A stretch of DNA of 64,000 nt from positions 1 to 64,000 of the forward strand of contig JASJBF010000020.1 of NCBI GenBank assembly GCA_030066685.1. The letters run 5' to 3'. Within the stretch, counting starts at the first letter, position 1, and each line of letters starts with the position of its first letter. The translations under genes and the position numbers were made by a program. Origin of the DNA: Kiloniellales bacterium (GTDB taxonomy: Bacteria; Pseudomonadota; Alphaproteobacteria; Kiloniellales; JAKSBE01). The notes under the pieces are model-generated. The model had not been told where the DNA came from, made no database searches, and was given only the letters and a program-made list of their open reading frames with translations. Below, one piece after another: positions 35,951-45,295 of the stretch.

Positions 35951-37555
35951 GTGGCGGCAGGGCAGGGCCCGAACGGCGAGCCGCCTCCGCGCCTGGAGGT
36001 CCGGGCAGCGACGAAGCGCTTTCCCGGTGTGCTCGCCAACGACCGGGTGAGCTTCGCGGTCCAGCCCGGCGAGATCCACGCCCTGCTCGGCGAGAACGGC
36101 GCCGGCAAGAGCACCCTGGTCAAGATGATCTATGGCGTCCTGCATCCCGACGAGGGGGAGTTGCTCTGGGACGGCGCGCCGGTCACGGTCGCCGACCCGC
36201 GGGCCGCGCGGGCCCTGGGCATCGGCATGGTGTTCCAACACTTCTCGCTCTTCGAGGCCATGACAGTGCTGGAGAACGTCGCCCTGGGCATGGACCGGCC
36301 CGGCGACCTGCGGGCGCTCTCGGACCGGGTCGAGGCGGTCTCGCGCACTTACGGGCTGCCGCTCGATCCGCTGCGCGAGGTGCATACGCTCTCGGTCGGC
36401 GAGCGCCAGCGGATCGAGATCGTCCGCTGCCTGCTGCAGAACCCGAAGCTGCTGATCATGGACGAGCCGACCTCGGTCTTGACCCCGCAAGAGGTGGAGC
36501 GGCTCTTCGAGACCCTGCGCAAGCTCGCCTCCGAGGGTTGCTCGATCCTCTACATCAGCCACAAGCTGCAGGAGATCAAGGCGCTCTGCGACCGGGCGAC
36601 GATCCTGCGCGGCGGCAAGGTCGTCGCGGAGTGCGATCCCGAGGCCGAGACCGCGACCTCCCTGGCGCAGATGATGATCGGCGCCGAGCTCAAGTCCCTC
36701 GACCGGCGCAGCGGGACCGGGGCCGGCGAGGTGCGGCTGACCGTCGAGGGCCTGGACCTGCCCTCCGACGATGCCCACGGCACCGACCTGCACAACATCT
36801 CGCTGGAGGTGCGCGGCGGCGAGGTCTTCGGCATCGCCGGGGTCGCCGGCAACGGCCAGAACGAGCTGTTGCAGGCCCTCTCGGGGGAGGTCCTGGCGGA
36901 GCGCCCCGAGGTGATCCGCATCGACAACCATGCCGTCGGCTTTCTCGACGCCGGCGAGCGGCGCCGCCAGGGGCTCTGCTGCGTCCCGGAGGAGCGGCTG
37001 GGGCACGGCGCGGTGCCGGCCATGGACCTGGTCGAGAACGCAGTGCTCAGCGGCCATCACCGCATGGGCCTGCTGACGGCGCTCTTCATCCGCGCCCTGG
37101 CGGCCGGCCGCTTCGCCGAGCAGATCGTCGGCGACTTCGACGTCCGGACGCCGGGAGTCGCGGCCTCGGCCGGCAGCCTTTCGGGGGGCAACCTGCAGAA
37201 GTTCATCGTCGGCCGGGAGATCCTCCAGGCGCCGGGCGTCCTGGTCGCCTCGCAGCCGACCTGGGGCGTCGACGCCGGGGCCGCGGCGGCGATCCACCAG
37301 GCGCTCTTCGACCTGGCGGGCCAGGGCACCGCGGTCCTGGTGATCTCCCAGGACCTGGACGAGCTGCTGGCGATCACCGACCGCCTGGCGGTGATCAACG
37401 TCGGCGTGCTGTCCAACGCCCTGGTCACGGCCGAGGCCTCGGTGGAGGAGATCGGCCTCCTGATGGGCGGCATCCACGGCCTGGACGCGCATCCGGCGCC
37501 GGAACCAACGCAGGCGGGGCCCCAGATGGAACAGGGGGCCGGCGATGGCGATTAA
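35951..37555 (+). CDS. BMP-type ABC transporter ATP-binding protein (double ATPase)
   Basis: A 534-residue protein with two ABC domains, as in RbsA and nucleoside (BMP) importers. Domain 1 has GENGAGKSTLVKM, LSVGERQRIEIV and DEPTSVLTP. Domain 2 has GVAGNGQNELLQAL and LSGGNLQKFIVGREI, with the degenerate Walker B region (VASQPTWGVD) common in this family. Located directly after xdhB and before its two permeases and binding protein; substrate is most likely a purine nucleoside or base (inference). GTG start, 2 bases after xdhB. Overlaps the first permease by 11 bases. Confidence 0.92.
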   Translation: MAAGQGPNGEPPPRLEVRAATKRFPGVLANDRVSFAVQPGEIHALLGENGAGKSTLVKMIYGVLHPDEGELLWDGAPVTVADPRAARALGIGMVFQHFSLFEAMTVLENVALGMDRPGDLRALSDRVEAVSRTYGLPLDPLREVHTLSVGERQRIEIVRCLLQNPKLLIMDEPTSVLTPQEVERLFETLRKLASEGCSILYISHKLQEIKALCDRATILRGGKVVAECDPEAETATSLAQMMIGAELKSLDRRSGTGAGEVRLTVEGLDLPSDDAHGTDLHNISLEVRGGEVFGIAGVAGNGQNELLQALSGEVLAERPEVIRIDNHAVGFLDAGERRRQGLCCVPEERLGHGAVPAMDLVENAVLSGHHRMGLLTALFIRALAAGRFAEQIVGDFDVRTPGVAASAGSLSGGNLQKFIVGREILQAPGVLVASQPTWGVDAGAAAAIHQALFDLAGQGTAVLVISQDLDELLAITDRLAVINVGVLSNALVTAEASVEEIGLLMGGIHGLDAHPAPEPTQAGPQMEQGAGDGD

Positions 37556-38618
37556 GGTCGAGCCCAGGCGCGAGATCTCGCGGCGGCTGCTCTATCTGAC
37601 GCCGCTGCTGGCCTTCCTGCTGACGGTCATCACCGGCTTCTTCCTCTTCGCCCTCATGGGCAGCGATCCCTTCCTGGCGCTCTATCACTTCTTCGTCTCG
37701 CCGCTCCTGAGCCTCTACGGCCTGAGCGAGCTGCTGGTGAAGGGCGCGCCGCTGATCATGATCGGGGTCGGCCTGGCGATCGGCTTCCGGGCCAACGTCT
37801 GGAACATCGGCGCCGAGGGCCAGCTGACCCTGGGCGCGGTCGCCGGCGGCGGCCTGGGCCTGCTGTTCTGGAACGAGACCGGGTTCTGGATCCTGCCGCT
37901 GATGTGCCTGGCCGGGATCCTGGGCGGCATGGCCTATGCCGCGATCCCGGCCTTCCTCAAGACCCGCTTCGGGGTCAACGAGATCCTGACCAGCCTGATG
38001 CTGACCTACGTGGCGACCCTGTTCCTCAGCACCCTGGTCTACGGTCCCTGGAAGGATCCCGAGGGCTTCAACTTCCCGCAGTCGCGGATGTTCACCGACT
38101 CCGCGCTGCTGCCGATCATCCTGGAGGGCACGCGGCTCAACCTCGGCGCCGTGGTCGCGATCCTGGTTGCGGTCGCCGGCTGGGTGCTGATGACCTTCAC
38201 CATCGTCGGCTTCCAGGTCCGAGTCGTCGGCCTGGCGCCGGCGGCCGCGCGCTTCGCCGGCTTCAGCCGCAAGCGGGTGATCTGGCTGAGCCTGCTGATC
38301 GGCGGCGGCCTGGCCGGGCTGGCCGGGACCTTCGAGGTCGCCGGGCCGATCGGCCAGCTGGTGCCGGTGATCACCCCGGGCTACGGCTTCACCGCGATCA
38401 TCGTCGCTTTCCTCGGCCGGCTGCATCCGCTGGGGATCATCCTCTCGGGCCTGCTGATGGCGCTGTCCTACATCGGCGGCGAGAACGCCCAGGTCGAGGT
38501 CGGGCTGCCCCAGGCGGTGACCGGCGTCTTCCAGGGGCTTCTGCTGTTCTTCCTTCTGGCCTCGGACTTCCTGGTCCGCTACCGGATCCGGGTCCTCAAG
38601 CCCGCGACGGAGGGCTAG
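37545..38618 (+). CDS. BMP-type ABC transporter permease
   Basis: A 357-residue inner-membrane protein with about 8-10 helices. The conserved cytoplasmic loop GFRANVWNIGAEGQLTLGA is typical of the purine/nucleoside BMP permease family, and FGVNEILTSLMLTYVATLF follows. It pairs with the next permease to form the channel. ATG 37545 overlaps the ATPase gene, as is usual in this operon. Confidence 0.92.
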   Translation: MAIKVEPRREISRRLLYLTPLLAFLLTVITGFFLFALMGSDPFLALYHFFVSPLLSLYGLSELLVKGAPLIMIGVGLAIGFRANVWNIGAEGQLTLGAVAGGGLGLLFWNETGFWILPLMCLAGILGGMAYAAIPAFLKTRFGVNEILTSLMLTYVATLFLSTLVYGPWKDPEGFNFPQSRMFTDSALLPIILEGTRLNLGAVVAILVAVAGWVLMTFTIVGFQVRVVGLAPAAARFAGFSRKRVIWLSLLIGGGLAGLAGTFEVAGPIGQLVPVITPGYGFTAIIVAFLGRLHPLGIILSGLLMALSYIGGENAQVEVGLPQAVTGVFQGLLLFFLLASDFLVRYRIRVLKPATEG

Positions 38619-38621
38619 GCC

Positions 38622-39551
38622 GTGTCCGCCGAAGCCAGCGTTCTCGTCTTGCTGACCATCATCTCCGCGGCCACGCCCCTGCTCTTCGCCGCCCTGGGCG
38701 AACTGGTGGTGGAGAAGTCCGGGGTCCTGAACCTCGGGGTCGAGGGCATGATGCTGGCCGGCGCCGTCACCGGCTTCGCGGTCGCGGTCACCACCGGCAG
38801 CGGTACGCTCGGCGTCCTGGCCGGCGCCCTGGCCGGGGCCGGCATGGCCCTTATCTTCGGCGTCCTGACCCTGACCCTGGCCGCCAACCAGGTCGCCACC
38901 GGGCTGGCGCTGACCATCTTCGGGATCGGTCTCTCGGCCTTGCTCGGCGCCGGCTTCGTCGGCGTGCCGGTGACCGCGCTGCCCAAGCTGGACCTGCCCG
39001 GCCTCAGCGACCTGACCCTCATCGGACCGCTGCTCTTCGGCCACGACGCCCTGGTCTACCTCTCGATCCTGGCGACCCTGGGCGTTGCCTGGTTCCTCAG
39101 ACGGAGCCGCGGCGGTATGATCCTGCGCGCGGTCGGCGAATCCGACATCGCGGCCCATTCGATCGGCTACGATGTCATCGCCGTGCGCTATCGGGCGGTT
39201 CTGTTCGGAGGGGCTATGTCCGGCATCGGCGGCGCCTATCTGTCGCTGTCCTATACCCCGATGTGGGCGGAGGAGATGACCGCCGGGCGCGGCTGGATCG
39301 CCCTGGCGCTGGTGGTCTTCGCCTCCTGGCGTCCCTGGCGCCTGCTGCTCGGCGCCTACCTCTTCGGCGGCGTCACCATCCTGCAGCTCTACGCCCAAGG
39401 GGCCGGCGGCTTCGGCATCCCGGCGCAGGTGATGTCGATGCTGCCCTACCTCGCGACCATCCTGGTCCTGACGGTGATCGCCGCCGGGCCGTGGAAGGGC
39501 CGGCTCGACGCGCCGGCCTGCCTGGGCAAGCCGTTCCGACCCTCGACCTGA
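38622..39551 (+). CDS. BMP-type ABC transporter permease
   Basis: A 309-residue permease with about 8 helices. ELVVEKSGVLNLGVEGMMLAG is the conserved EAA-like loop, and LGVTAGRGWIALALVVFASW-like sequence (TAGRGWIALALVVFASW) near the end is typical of the second BMP-family permease. GTG start at 38622, three bases after the first permease's stop. Confidence 0.92.
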   Translation: MSAEASVLVLLTIISAATPLLFAALGELVVEKSGVLNLGVEGMMLAGAVTGFAVAVTTGSGTLGVLAGALAGAGMALIFGVLTLTLAANQVATGLALTIFGIGLSALLGAGFVGVPVTALPKLDLPGLSDLTLIGPLLFGHDALVYLSILATLGVAWFLRRSRGGMILRAVGESDIAAHSIGYDVIAVRYRAVLFGGAMSGIGGAYLSLSYTPMWAEEMTAGRGWIALALVVFASWRPWRLLLGAYLFGGVTILQLYAQGAGGFGIPAQVMSMLPYLATILVLTVIAAGPWKGRLDAPACLGKPFRPST

Positions 39552-39585
39552 GACAGATCAGAAGAACAACACGGGAGGAGTGATT

Positions 39586-40668
39586 ATGAACAACCGTTTC
39601 ACACGCCGGGGCTTCCTGGCCGGATCGGCGGCCGCGGCCGGGACCCTGTCGCTGGTCGGCCCGCAGGCCCTCGCGGCCGAGCCGCTGAAGGTGGGCTTCG
39701 TCTACGTCGGCCCGATCGGCGACTTCGGCTGGACCCACGGCCACGACCTCGGCCGCAAGGCCATCGAGCAGGAGTTTGGCGACAAGGTGAAGACCTCCTA
39801 CGTCGAGAACGTCGCCGAAGGCCCGGATGCCGAACGGGTGATCCGCCAGCTGGCCAGCTCCGGCCACGGGCTGATCTTCACCACCTCTTTCGGCTTCATG
39901 AACTCGACGATCAAGGTGGCGCAGCAGTTCCCCAAGGTGAAGTTCGAGCACGCCACGGGCTACAAGACCGCGGCCAACGTCTCGGCCTACAACGCCAAGT
40001 TCCACGAGGGCCGAACCGTCTGCGGCCGGATCGCCGGCCACGTGACCAAGTCCGGGATCGTCGGCTACATCGGCTCCTTCCCGATCCCCGAGGTGGTGAT
40101 GGGCATCAACGCCTTCACCTTGGCGGCCCAGAAGATCCGGCCGGACATCAAGGTCAAGGTGGTCTGGGTCAACTCCTGGTACGACCCGGGCAAGGAAGGC
40201 GACGGCGCCAAGGCCCTGATCGACCAGGGCGCCGACATCATCTGCCAGCACACCGACAGCCCGGCGCCGCTGCAGGTCGCCGAGGCGCGCGGCGTGCACG
40301 GCTTCGGCCAGGCCTCGGACATGAAGTCCTTCGCGCCCAAGGGCCAGCTGACCGCGATCATCGACGACTGGACCAACTACTACGTCCAGCGCACCCAGGA
40401 CGTGCTGGAGGGTACCTGGGCTTCGCAGTCGATCTGGTGGGGCATGAAGGAAGGCCTGGTGGTCATGGCGCCCTACGGCGAGGCGGTGCCGGAAAACGTC
40501 CGGGCCGAGGCCGACGCGGTGCAGAAGGGCATCGTGGACGGCTCGCTGCACCCCTTCACCGGCCCGATCAAGAACCAGGCCGGCGAGGTCAAGGTCGCCG
40601 ACGGCAAGACCATGTCCGACGAAGAGCTCCTGAAGATGGACTGGTACGTCCAGGGCGTGGAGGCGTAG
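39586..40668 (+). CDS. BMP-family substrate-binding protein with Tat-type signal
   Basis: A 360-residue exported binding protein of the BMP/purine-nucleoside-binding family. The signal peptide has twin arginines in TRRGFLAGS, suggesting folded export through Tat, and is processed near AAEPLKVG. Ligand-binding sequence includes VYVGPIGDFGWTHGHD, IFTTSFGFMN and HTDSPAPLQVAEARG. ATG 39586 is chosen because GGGAGGAG ends 5 bases upstream; the GTG six bases earlier overlaps that site. Last gene of the hiuH-xdh-ABC operon, followed by palindromic repeats. Confidence 0.93.
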   Translation: MNNRFTRRGFLAGSAAAAGTLSLVGPQALAAEPLKVGFVYVGPIGDFGWTHGHDLGRKAIEQEFGDKVKTSYVENVAEGPDAERVIRQLASSGHGLIFTTSFGFMNSTIKVAQQFPKVKFEHATGYKTAANVSAYNAKFHEGRTVCGRIAGHVTKSGIVGYIGSFPIPEVVMGINAFTLAAQKIRPDIKVKVVWVNSWYDPGKEGDGAKALIDQGADIICQHTDSPAPLQVAEARGVHGFGQASDMKSFAPKGQLTAIIDDWTNYYVQRTQDVLEGTWASQSIWWGMKEGLVVMAPYGEAVPENVRAEADAVQKGIVDGSLHPFTGPIKNQAGEVKVADGKTMSDEELLKMDWYVQGVEA

Positions 40669-40717
40669 GGCGCGGCTTTGATTTGTATCAGGCAATGGGA
40701 CGTTCGAGTCCACAAAG

Positions 40718-40846
40718 CCCTCCCCCTTGAGGGGGAGGGATTGGGTAGGGGGTGAGCCCGAGGCCGCGCGTCGGCAGCAAGGCCTTCAATCGACTTGCCC
40801 TGACGGCCATCACCTCCCCCTCGATCCTCCACCCTCAAGGGGGAGG
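40718..40846. repeat. GC-rich palindromic intergenic repeat (two degenerate units)
   Basis: CCCTCCCCC (40718-40726) and GGGGGAGGG (40731-40739) form a compact hairpin, then a G-rich run follows. A second unit pairs CCTCCCCC (40813-40820) with GGGGGAGG (40839-40846) around an 18-base loop. The sequence is a relative of the larger perfect palindrome at 45179-45229, so it is a dispersed repeat family. It can also end transcription of the transporter operon before puuD. Confidence 0.65.
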
Positions 40847-40905
40847 AAGATTCCGTCGCTGATCGTCGACAGTCCGCTTGGCAAGCGCGGCGCGGGAAGG
40901 GACCC

Positions 40906-42096
40906 ATGTTCGAGGTGGTTCTCTGGGAATGGCTGGATCTCGCGGTCCGGTGGCTGCACGTGATCGCCGGCATCGCTTGGATCGGCAGCTCCTTCTACTT
41001 CGTCCACCTGGATCTGAGCCTGAAGCAGCGCGAGGGCCTGCCCGAGGGCGCCCACGGCGAGGCCTGGCAGGTCCACGGCGGCGGCTTCTACAACATGGTC
41101 AAGTACCTGGTCGCCCCGGCCCGCATGCCGGACCGGCTGACCTGGTTCAAGTGGGAGGCCTATACGACCTGGCTCAGCGGCATGGCCCTGCTGGTCCTGG
41201 TCTACTACCTCCAGGCCGAGCTCTATATGATCGACCGCGGCGTGCAGGACCTCGCGCCCTGGCAGGCGGTGGCGGTCAGCCTGGTCGGGATCGCCCTGGG
41301 CTGGATCGTCTACGACCTGCTCTGCCGTTCGCTGCTCGGCCGCAACGACAACGCCCTGGCTTTGGTCGGACTGGTCTTTCTCACGTTGCTGGCCTGGGGC
41401 TGCGCACAGGTCTTCAGCGGCCGCGGCGCGATGATGCAGATGGGCGCCCTGATCGGCACGATCATGGTCGCCAACGTCTTCTTCGTGATCATCCCCGGCC
41501 AGCGCAAGGTGGTGGACGCGCTGATCGCCGGCGAGGATCCCGACCCCGAGCTGGGCCGCCGCGGCAAGCAGCGCTCCCTGCACAACAACTACCTGACCCT
41601 GCCGGTGATCTTCGTGATGATCGGCAACCACTATCCCCTGGCCTTCGCCGGCCGCTGGTCCTGGCTGATCCTGGCCTTCGTCCTGATCATCGGGGCGGTC
41701 ATCCGGCATTTCTTCAACCAGCAGCACAAGGGCGAGGCGAGTCCCTGGTGGACCTGGGGCGTGGCCCTGGCCGGCCTGGCGGCGATCGTCTGGCTGAGCG
41801 CCACGCCGGCCACGGAGACCGACGAGGCGGCACTGGCCGATCCGGCCGCGGTCGAGGAGATCGTCCTGTCCCGCTGCAGCATGTGCCACGCCGCCGAGCC
41901 GGTCTGGGAGGGCATCGCCCTGCCGCCCAAGGGCGTGGTCCTGGAGACGCCGGCGGAGATCCGCCGCCAGGCCCGGGCGATCGATCTCCAGGTGGTCCGG
42001 ACCCACGCCATGCCGCCCGGCAACATCACCGAGATCTCCGAAGAGGAGCGCCGGATCCTCGCCGCCTGGATCGCCGACGGCGCGCCCGCCTGGTAG
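40906..42096 (+). CDS. puuD: membrane urate hydroxylase with cytochrome c domain
   Basis: A 396-residue PuuD, oxidising urate to 5-hydroxyisourate at the membrane and passing electrons to a c-type heme rather than making H2O2. The membrane part (1 to about 300) has eight or so helices, starting with VRWLHVIAGIAWIGSSFYFV and including WFKWEAYTTWLSG and NHYPLAFAGRWSW. The C-terminal class I cytochrome c domain has CSMCH (near 324-328) and the axial Met probably in THAMPPGNITEI. It completes the urate step between XdhAB and HiuH, and is followed four bases later by guaD. Confidence 0.95.
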   Translation: MFEVVLWEWLDLAVRWLHVIAGIAWIGSSFYFVHLDLSLKQREGLPEGAHGEAWQVHGGGFYNMVKYLVAPARMPDRLTWFKWEAYTTWLSGMALLVLVYYLQAELYMIDRGVQDLAPWQAVAVSLVGIALGWIVYDLLCRSLLGRNDNALALVGLVFLTLLAWGCAQVFSGRGAMMQMGALIGTIMVANVFFVIIPGQRKVVDALIAGEDPDPELGRRGKQRSLHNNYLTLPVIFVMIGNHYPLAFAGRWSWLILAFVLIIGAVIRHFFNQQHKGEASPWWTWGVALAGLAAIVWLSATPATETDEAALADPAAVEEIVLSRCSMCHAAEPVWEGIALPPKGVVLETPAEIRRQARAIDLQVVRTHAMPPGNITEISEEERRILAAWIADGAPAW

Positions 42097-42100
42097 ACGC

Positions 42101-43417
42101 ATGCCCGCCAAAGCCGACCGAGCCCTCCGCGGCCGCCTGCTGAGCTTCCTCGAGGATCCGGCGACCGCCGGCGCCGAGGCGAGCCACCGCTACATCGAGG
42201 ACGGGCTCCTGGTGATCGCCGGGGGCCGCATCGCCCGGCTCGGCGAGGCGACAGCGCTGCTGGGCAAGCTGCCGAAGGACCTGGCGGTCGACCACTATCC
42301 GGACGACCTGATTCTGCCCGGCTTCATCGACCCGCATATCCACTATCCCCAGACCCAGGTCATCGCCTCCTACGGGACCCAGCTGCTCGATTGGCTGGAG
42401 CGCTATGCCTTCGTCGAGGAGCTCAAGTTTGCCGAGCCCGCCCATGCCGCCCGGGTCGCAAGCTTTTTCCTGGACGAGCTGCTGCGCAACGGCACCACGA
42501 CGGCGGCGGTCTACTGCACGGTCCACGCGGCCTCGGTGGAGGCCTTCTTCGCGGAGTCAGAGCGGCGGAACACCCGCATGCTGGCGGGCAAGGTCCTGAT
42601 GGACCGTGGTGCGCCTGCGGGCCTGCTGGACAGGGCGCGCTCCGGCTACGACGACAGCAAGGCCCTGATCGCGCGCTGGCAGGGGCGGGGGCGGCAGCAC
42701 TATGCCGTGACCCCGCGCTTCGCCGTCACCTCCAGCCCGGAGCAGCTCGAGGCCGCCGGCGCGCTGCTGCGCGAGCATCCCGAAGTCTTCCTGCAGACCC
42801 ACTTGGCTGAGAACCGACGGGAGATCGACGCCGTGAAGGCGCTCTTCCCGGAGGCCAAGAGCTACACCGAGGTCTACGACCGCTTCGGCCTTCTGGGCCC
42901 GCGTTCGCTCTTCGGTCACTGCCTGCACCTGGAAGAGGCGGAGCGGCGGCGGCTCAGCGAGAGCGGCTCGGTCGCGGTCTTCTGCCCGACCTCGAACCTC
43001 TTCATCGGCAGCGGCCTCTTCGACCTTGCTGCGGCCCGCGATTCGCGCTTTCCGCTGCGCTGCGCGCTGGCCACCGACGTCGGCGGCGGCACCAGCTATT
43101 CCCTGCTGCGCACCCTGGGCGAGGCCTACAAGGTCCAGCAGCTTCAGGGCCGGAACCTGCCAGCGCTAGAGGCCTTCTACCTGATCACCCTGGGCAACGC
43201 CCGGGCGCTCGGCCTGGAGTCTCAACTCGGCAGCCTGGCCCCGGGCCGCGATGCCGACCTGGTGGTCCTCGACGCCGGCGCCACCCCGGCCATGGCCCAC
43301 CGGCGGGAGACCATCGGCGACCTCGCCGAGGAGCTCTTCCTGCTGATGACCCTGGGCGACGACCGCGCGGTGCGCGCGACCTACGTCGCCGGGGAACGGC
43401 TCCACCGCCGGGATTAG
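42101..43417 (+). CDS. guaD: guanine deaminase
   Basis: A 438-residue amidohydrolase-superfamily guanine deaminase, making xanthine and ammonia. PGFIDPHIHYPQTQ carries the HxH zinc ligands; LQTHLAENRREIDAV, FGHCLHLEEAE and LATDVGGGTSYS give the remaining metal and active-site positions. With puuD it forms a two-gene unit four bases apart, and it feeds XdhAB. Confidence 0.95.
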   Translation: MPAKADRALRGRLLSFLEDPATAGAEASHRYIEDGLLVIAGGRIARLGEATALLGKLPKDLAVDHYPDDLILPGFIDPHIHYPQTQVIASYGTQLLDWLERYAFVEELKFAEPAHAARVASFFLDELLRNGTTTAAVYCTVHAASVEAFFAESERRNTRMLAGKVLMDRGAPAGLLDRARSGYDDSKALIARWQGRGRQHYAVTPRFAVTSSPEQLEAAGALLREHPEVFLQTHLAENRREIDAVKALFPEAKSYTEVYDRFGLLGPRSLFGHCLHLEEAERRRLSESGSVAVFCPTSNLFIGSGLFDLAAARDSRFPLRCALATDVGGGTSYSLLRTLGEAYKVQQLQGRNLPALEAFYLITLGNARALGLESQLGSLAPGRDADLVVLDAGATPAMAHRRETIGDLAEELFLLMTLGDDRAVRATYVAGERLHRRD

Positions 43418-43496
43418 CCCCTGCGGACGCGGTGCTTCTCGTGTTGCCTCCGCCTCCCGGCGGTCACTAAACTCGCGCGACTCAGCGAGGCGGGAC

Positions 43497-45152
43497 ATGC
43501 CGGAACGAGAGCAGGATCTGCGGCCGGAAATCGAAGCGGTCTGGCGCCTCGCCAATGCAGGCAGGCTGGCGGAGGCGCGCGCGGCCTCGGCGCGGCTCGT
43601 GCAGAAGGCGCCGCAGGACCCGGAAGCCGGATTCGCCCACGGCGTCACCTTGCTGCAAAGCGGTTCGATCGATGACGGGATCGCGGTCCTTCAGGGCGTC
43701 GTGTCTACGGCGCCGCATCACGCCGGCGCGCGGCTCAACCTGGCGCGCGCCTTGGTCCACGCCGGACGGCGCGAGGAGGCCGAAACGGTCCTGCGGGCCC
43801 TGATCGCGGCGCAGCCCGCACTGTCGGCCGCGGCGATGGACCTGGCGGCCCTGCTGGCCAGGCGCGAGGCCGCCGGAGAGGCGGTCGAAGTGCTGGAGGA
43901 GGCCCGCAGGCATGCGCCGCGCGACGCCAGCCTGCTGATCAACCTCGGCGGTCTCCAGGCCGGGCAGGGCGACCTGGAGGGCGCGCGCCGCAACCTGGAC
44001 GCCGCCGTCGCGCTGGACCCGCAGCAGCCGCTGGCCCACTACAACCTGGGCCGGGTGCAGCGGGACCTCGGCGCCGACGAGGCGGCGGCGCGCTGCTTCC
44101 GTCGAGCCGTGGAGCTCGACCCGCGGCTCGACCAGGCCTGGCGGAACCTCGGGAACGCGCTGCTCGATCTGGGCCGGGTCAAGGAGGCCTTCCAGGCCTT
44201 CAACGAGGGCGCCAAGGCCAGGCGCACGCCGGGCGGGACGCCGAGCCGCGACCCCCTGTCTTACCAGACCAGCGCCTCGAAACTGACCCACGACATCGAG
44301 CAGTTCCGCTACCTCAGGGCGCGCGGCAAGCTGCCGGAGTCCTTCGACGCGACGATCCGGGCCTACGAGGACACCCTCGCGGCCCTGCCCACGGTCGGCG
44401 ATCTGTCCCACGTCGTCGACATACCGAGAGACCGGCTGCCCGCGCTGCAGGCCAGCTACAACCGCCTCGTCGTCTGCGAGCGCTCGCCGGCGGTCTCGCC
44501 CTGCGCGGTCAATCCGACGCTCGACGCCGAGGCGATCGAAGCCGACTACGCCCGCAACGCGCCGGGCATCACCTTTGCCGACGGCTTCCTCACCGCCGAG
44601 GCCCTGGAGGAACTGCGGCGCTTCTGCCTGGAGTCCACGTTCTGGTTCGAGTACCGCTACGGCAACGGCTATCTCGGCGCCTTCTTCGACGACGGCTTCG
44701 CCTCGCCCTTGCTCTATCAGATCTCCGAGGAGCTGCGGCTCAAGCTGCCGGGGATCTTCCGCGACCACACCCTGCGCAAGCTCTGGGCCTTCAAGTACGA
44801 CAGCCGGCTGTCGGGCATCCCAATGCACGCCGACTTCGCCGCAGTGAACGTCAACTTCTGGATCACCCCGGATGACAGCAACCTCGAGCCCGAGACCGGC
44901 GGCCTCGAAGTCTGGGACAAGGAGGCCCCGGCCGACTGGGACTTCACCAAGTACAACAAGGACGAGGCGGCGATGCGCAGCTTCCTGGCCGAACAGAAGG
45001 CCCGCTGCCTCAAGGTGCCGCACCGCCAGAACCGCATCGTCGTCTTCAACTCCGACCTCTTCCACGCCACCGGACCGCTGCACTTCCGCGCCGGCTACGA
45101 GCACCGTCGGGTCAACATCACCATGCTCTACGGCAAACGCGAGGACGCCTAG
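43497..45152 (+). CDS. TPR protein fused to a 2OG-Fe(II) oxygenase-like domain
   Basis: A 551-residue protein. Residues ~10-240 form six or so TPR units (for example PLAHYNLGRVQRDLGADEAA). After a linker, the C-terminal ~200 residues resemble the 2-oxoglutarate/Fe(II) oxygenase fold: the HxD of IPMHADFAAVNVNFWITP (near residue 444), a distal His in LFHATGPLHF, and Arg in RRVNITMLYGK. No signal peptide, so it should act in the cytoplasm, perhaps hydroxylating a protein or sugar brought by the TPRs (inference). It stands 79 bases after guaD in a group of modification genes. Confidence 0.78.
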   Translation: MPEREQDLRPEIEAVWRLANAGRLAEARAASARLVQKAPQDPEAGFAHGVTLLQSGSIDDGIAVLQGVVSTAPHHAGARLNLARALVHAGRREEAETVLRALIAAQPALSAAAMDLAALLARREAAGEAVEVLEEARRHAPRDASLLINLGGLQAGQGDLEGARRNLDAAVALDPQQPLAHYNLGRVQRDLGADEAAARCFRRAVELDPRLDQAWRNLGNALLDLGRVKEAFQAFNEGAKARRTPGGTPSRDPLSYQTSASKLTHDIEQFRYLRARGKLPESFDATIRAYEDTLAALPTVGDLSHVVDIPRDRLPALQASYNRLVVCERSPAVSPCAVNPTLDAEAIEADYARNAPGITFADGFLTAEALEELRRFCLESTFWFEYRYGNGYLGAFFDDGFASPLLYQISEELRLKLPGIFRDHTLRKLWAFKYDSRLSGIPMHADFAAVNVNFWITPDDSNLEPETGGLEVWDKEAPADWDFTKYNKDEAAMRSFLAEQKARCLKVPHRQNRIVVFNSDLFHATGPLHFRAGYEHRRVNITMLYGKREDA

Positions 45153-45178
45153 GCCTTGGTTGTTGCAGTTTGTGGCTT

Positions 45179-45229
45179 CACCCCCACCCCAACCCTCCCC
45201 CATCAAGGGGGAGGGTTGGGGTGGGGGTG
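45179..45229. repeat. perfect 23-bp inverted repeat (hairpin)
   Basis: Arms at 45179-45201 and 45207-45229 are perfectly complementary around the loop ATCAA, made of C-runs on one side and G-runs on the other. The inner part (CCCTCCCCC/GGGGGAGGG) matches the repeat at 40718-40739. It lies between convergent genes and probably stops transcription from both. Confidence 0.85.
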
Positions 45230-45295
45230 ACTCGCCGAAGTGTGTTGACGGGCCCAAAGGCGACGGCTGCTCTCCGCCTTGGGCCGGGGTCAGGC

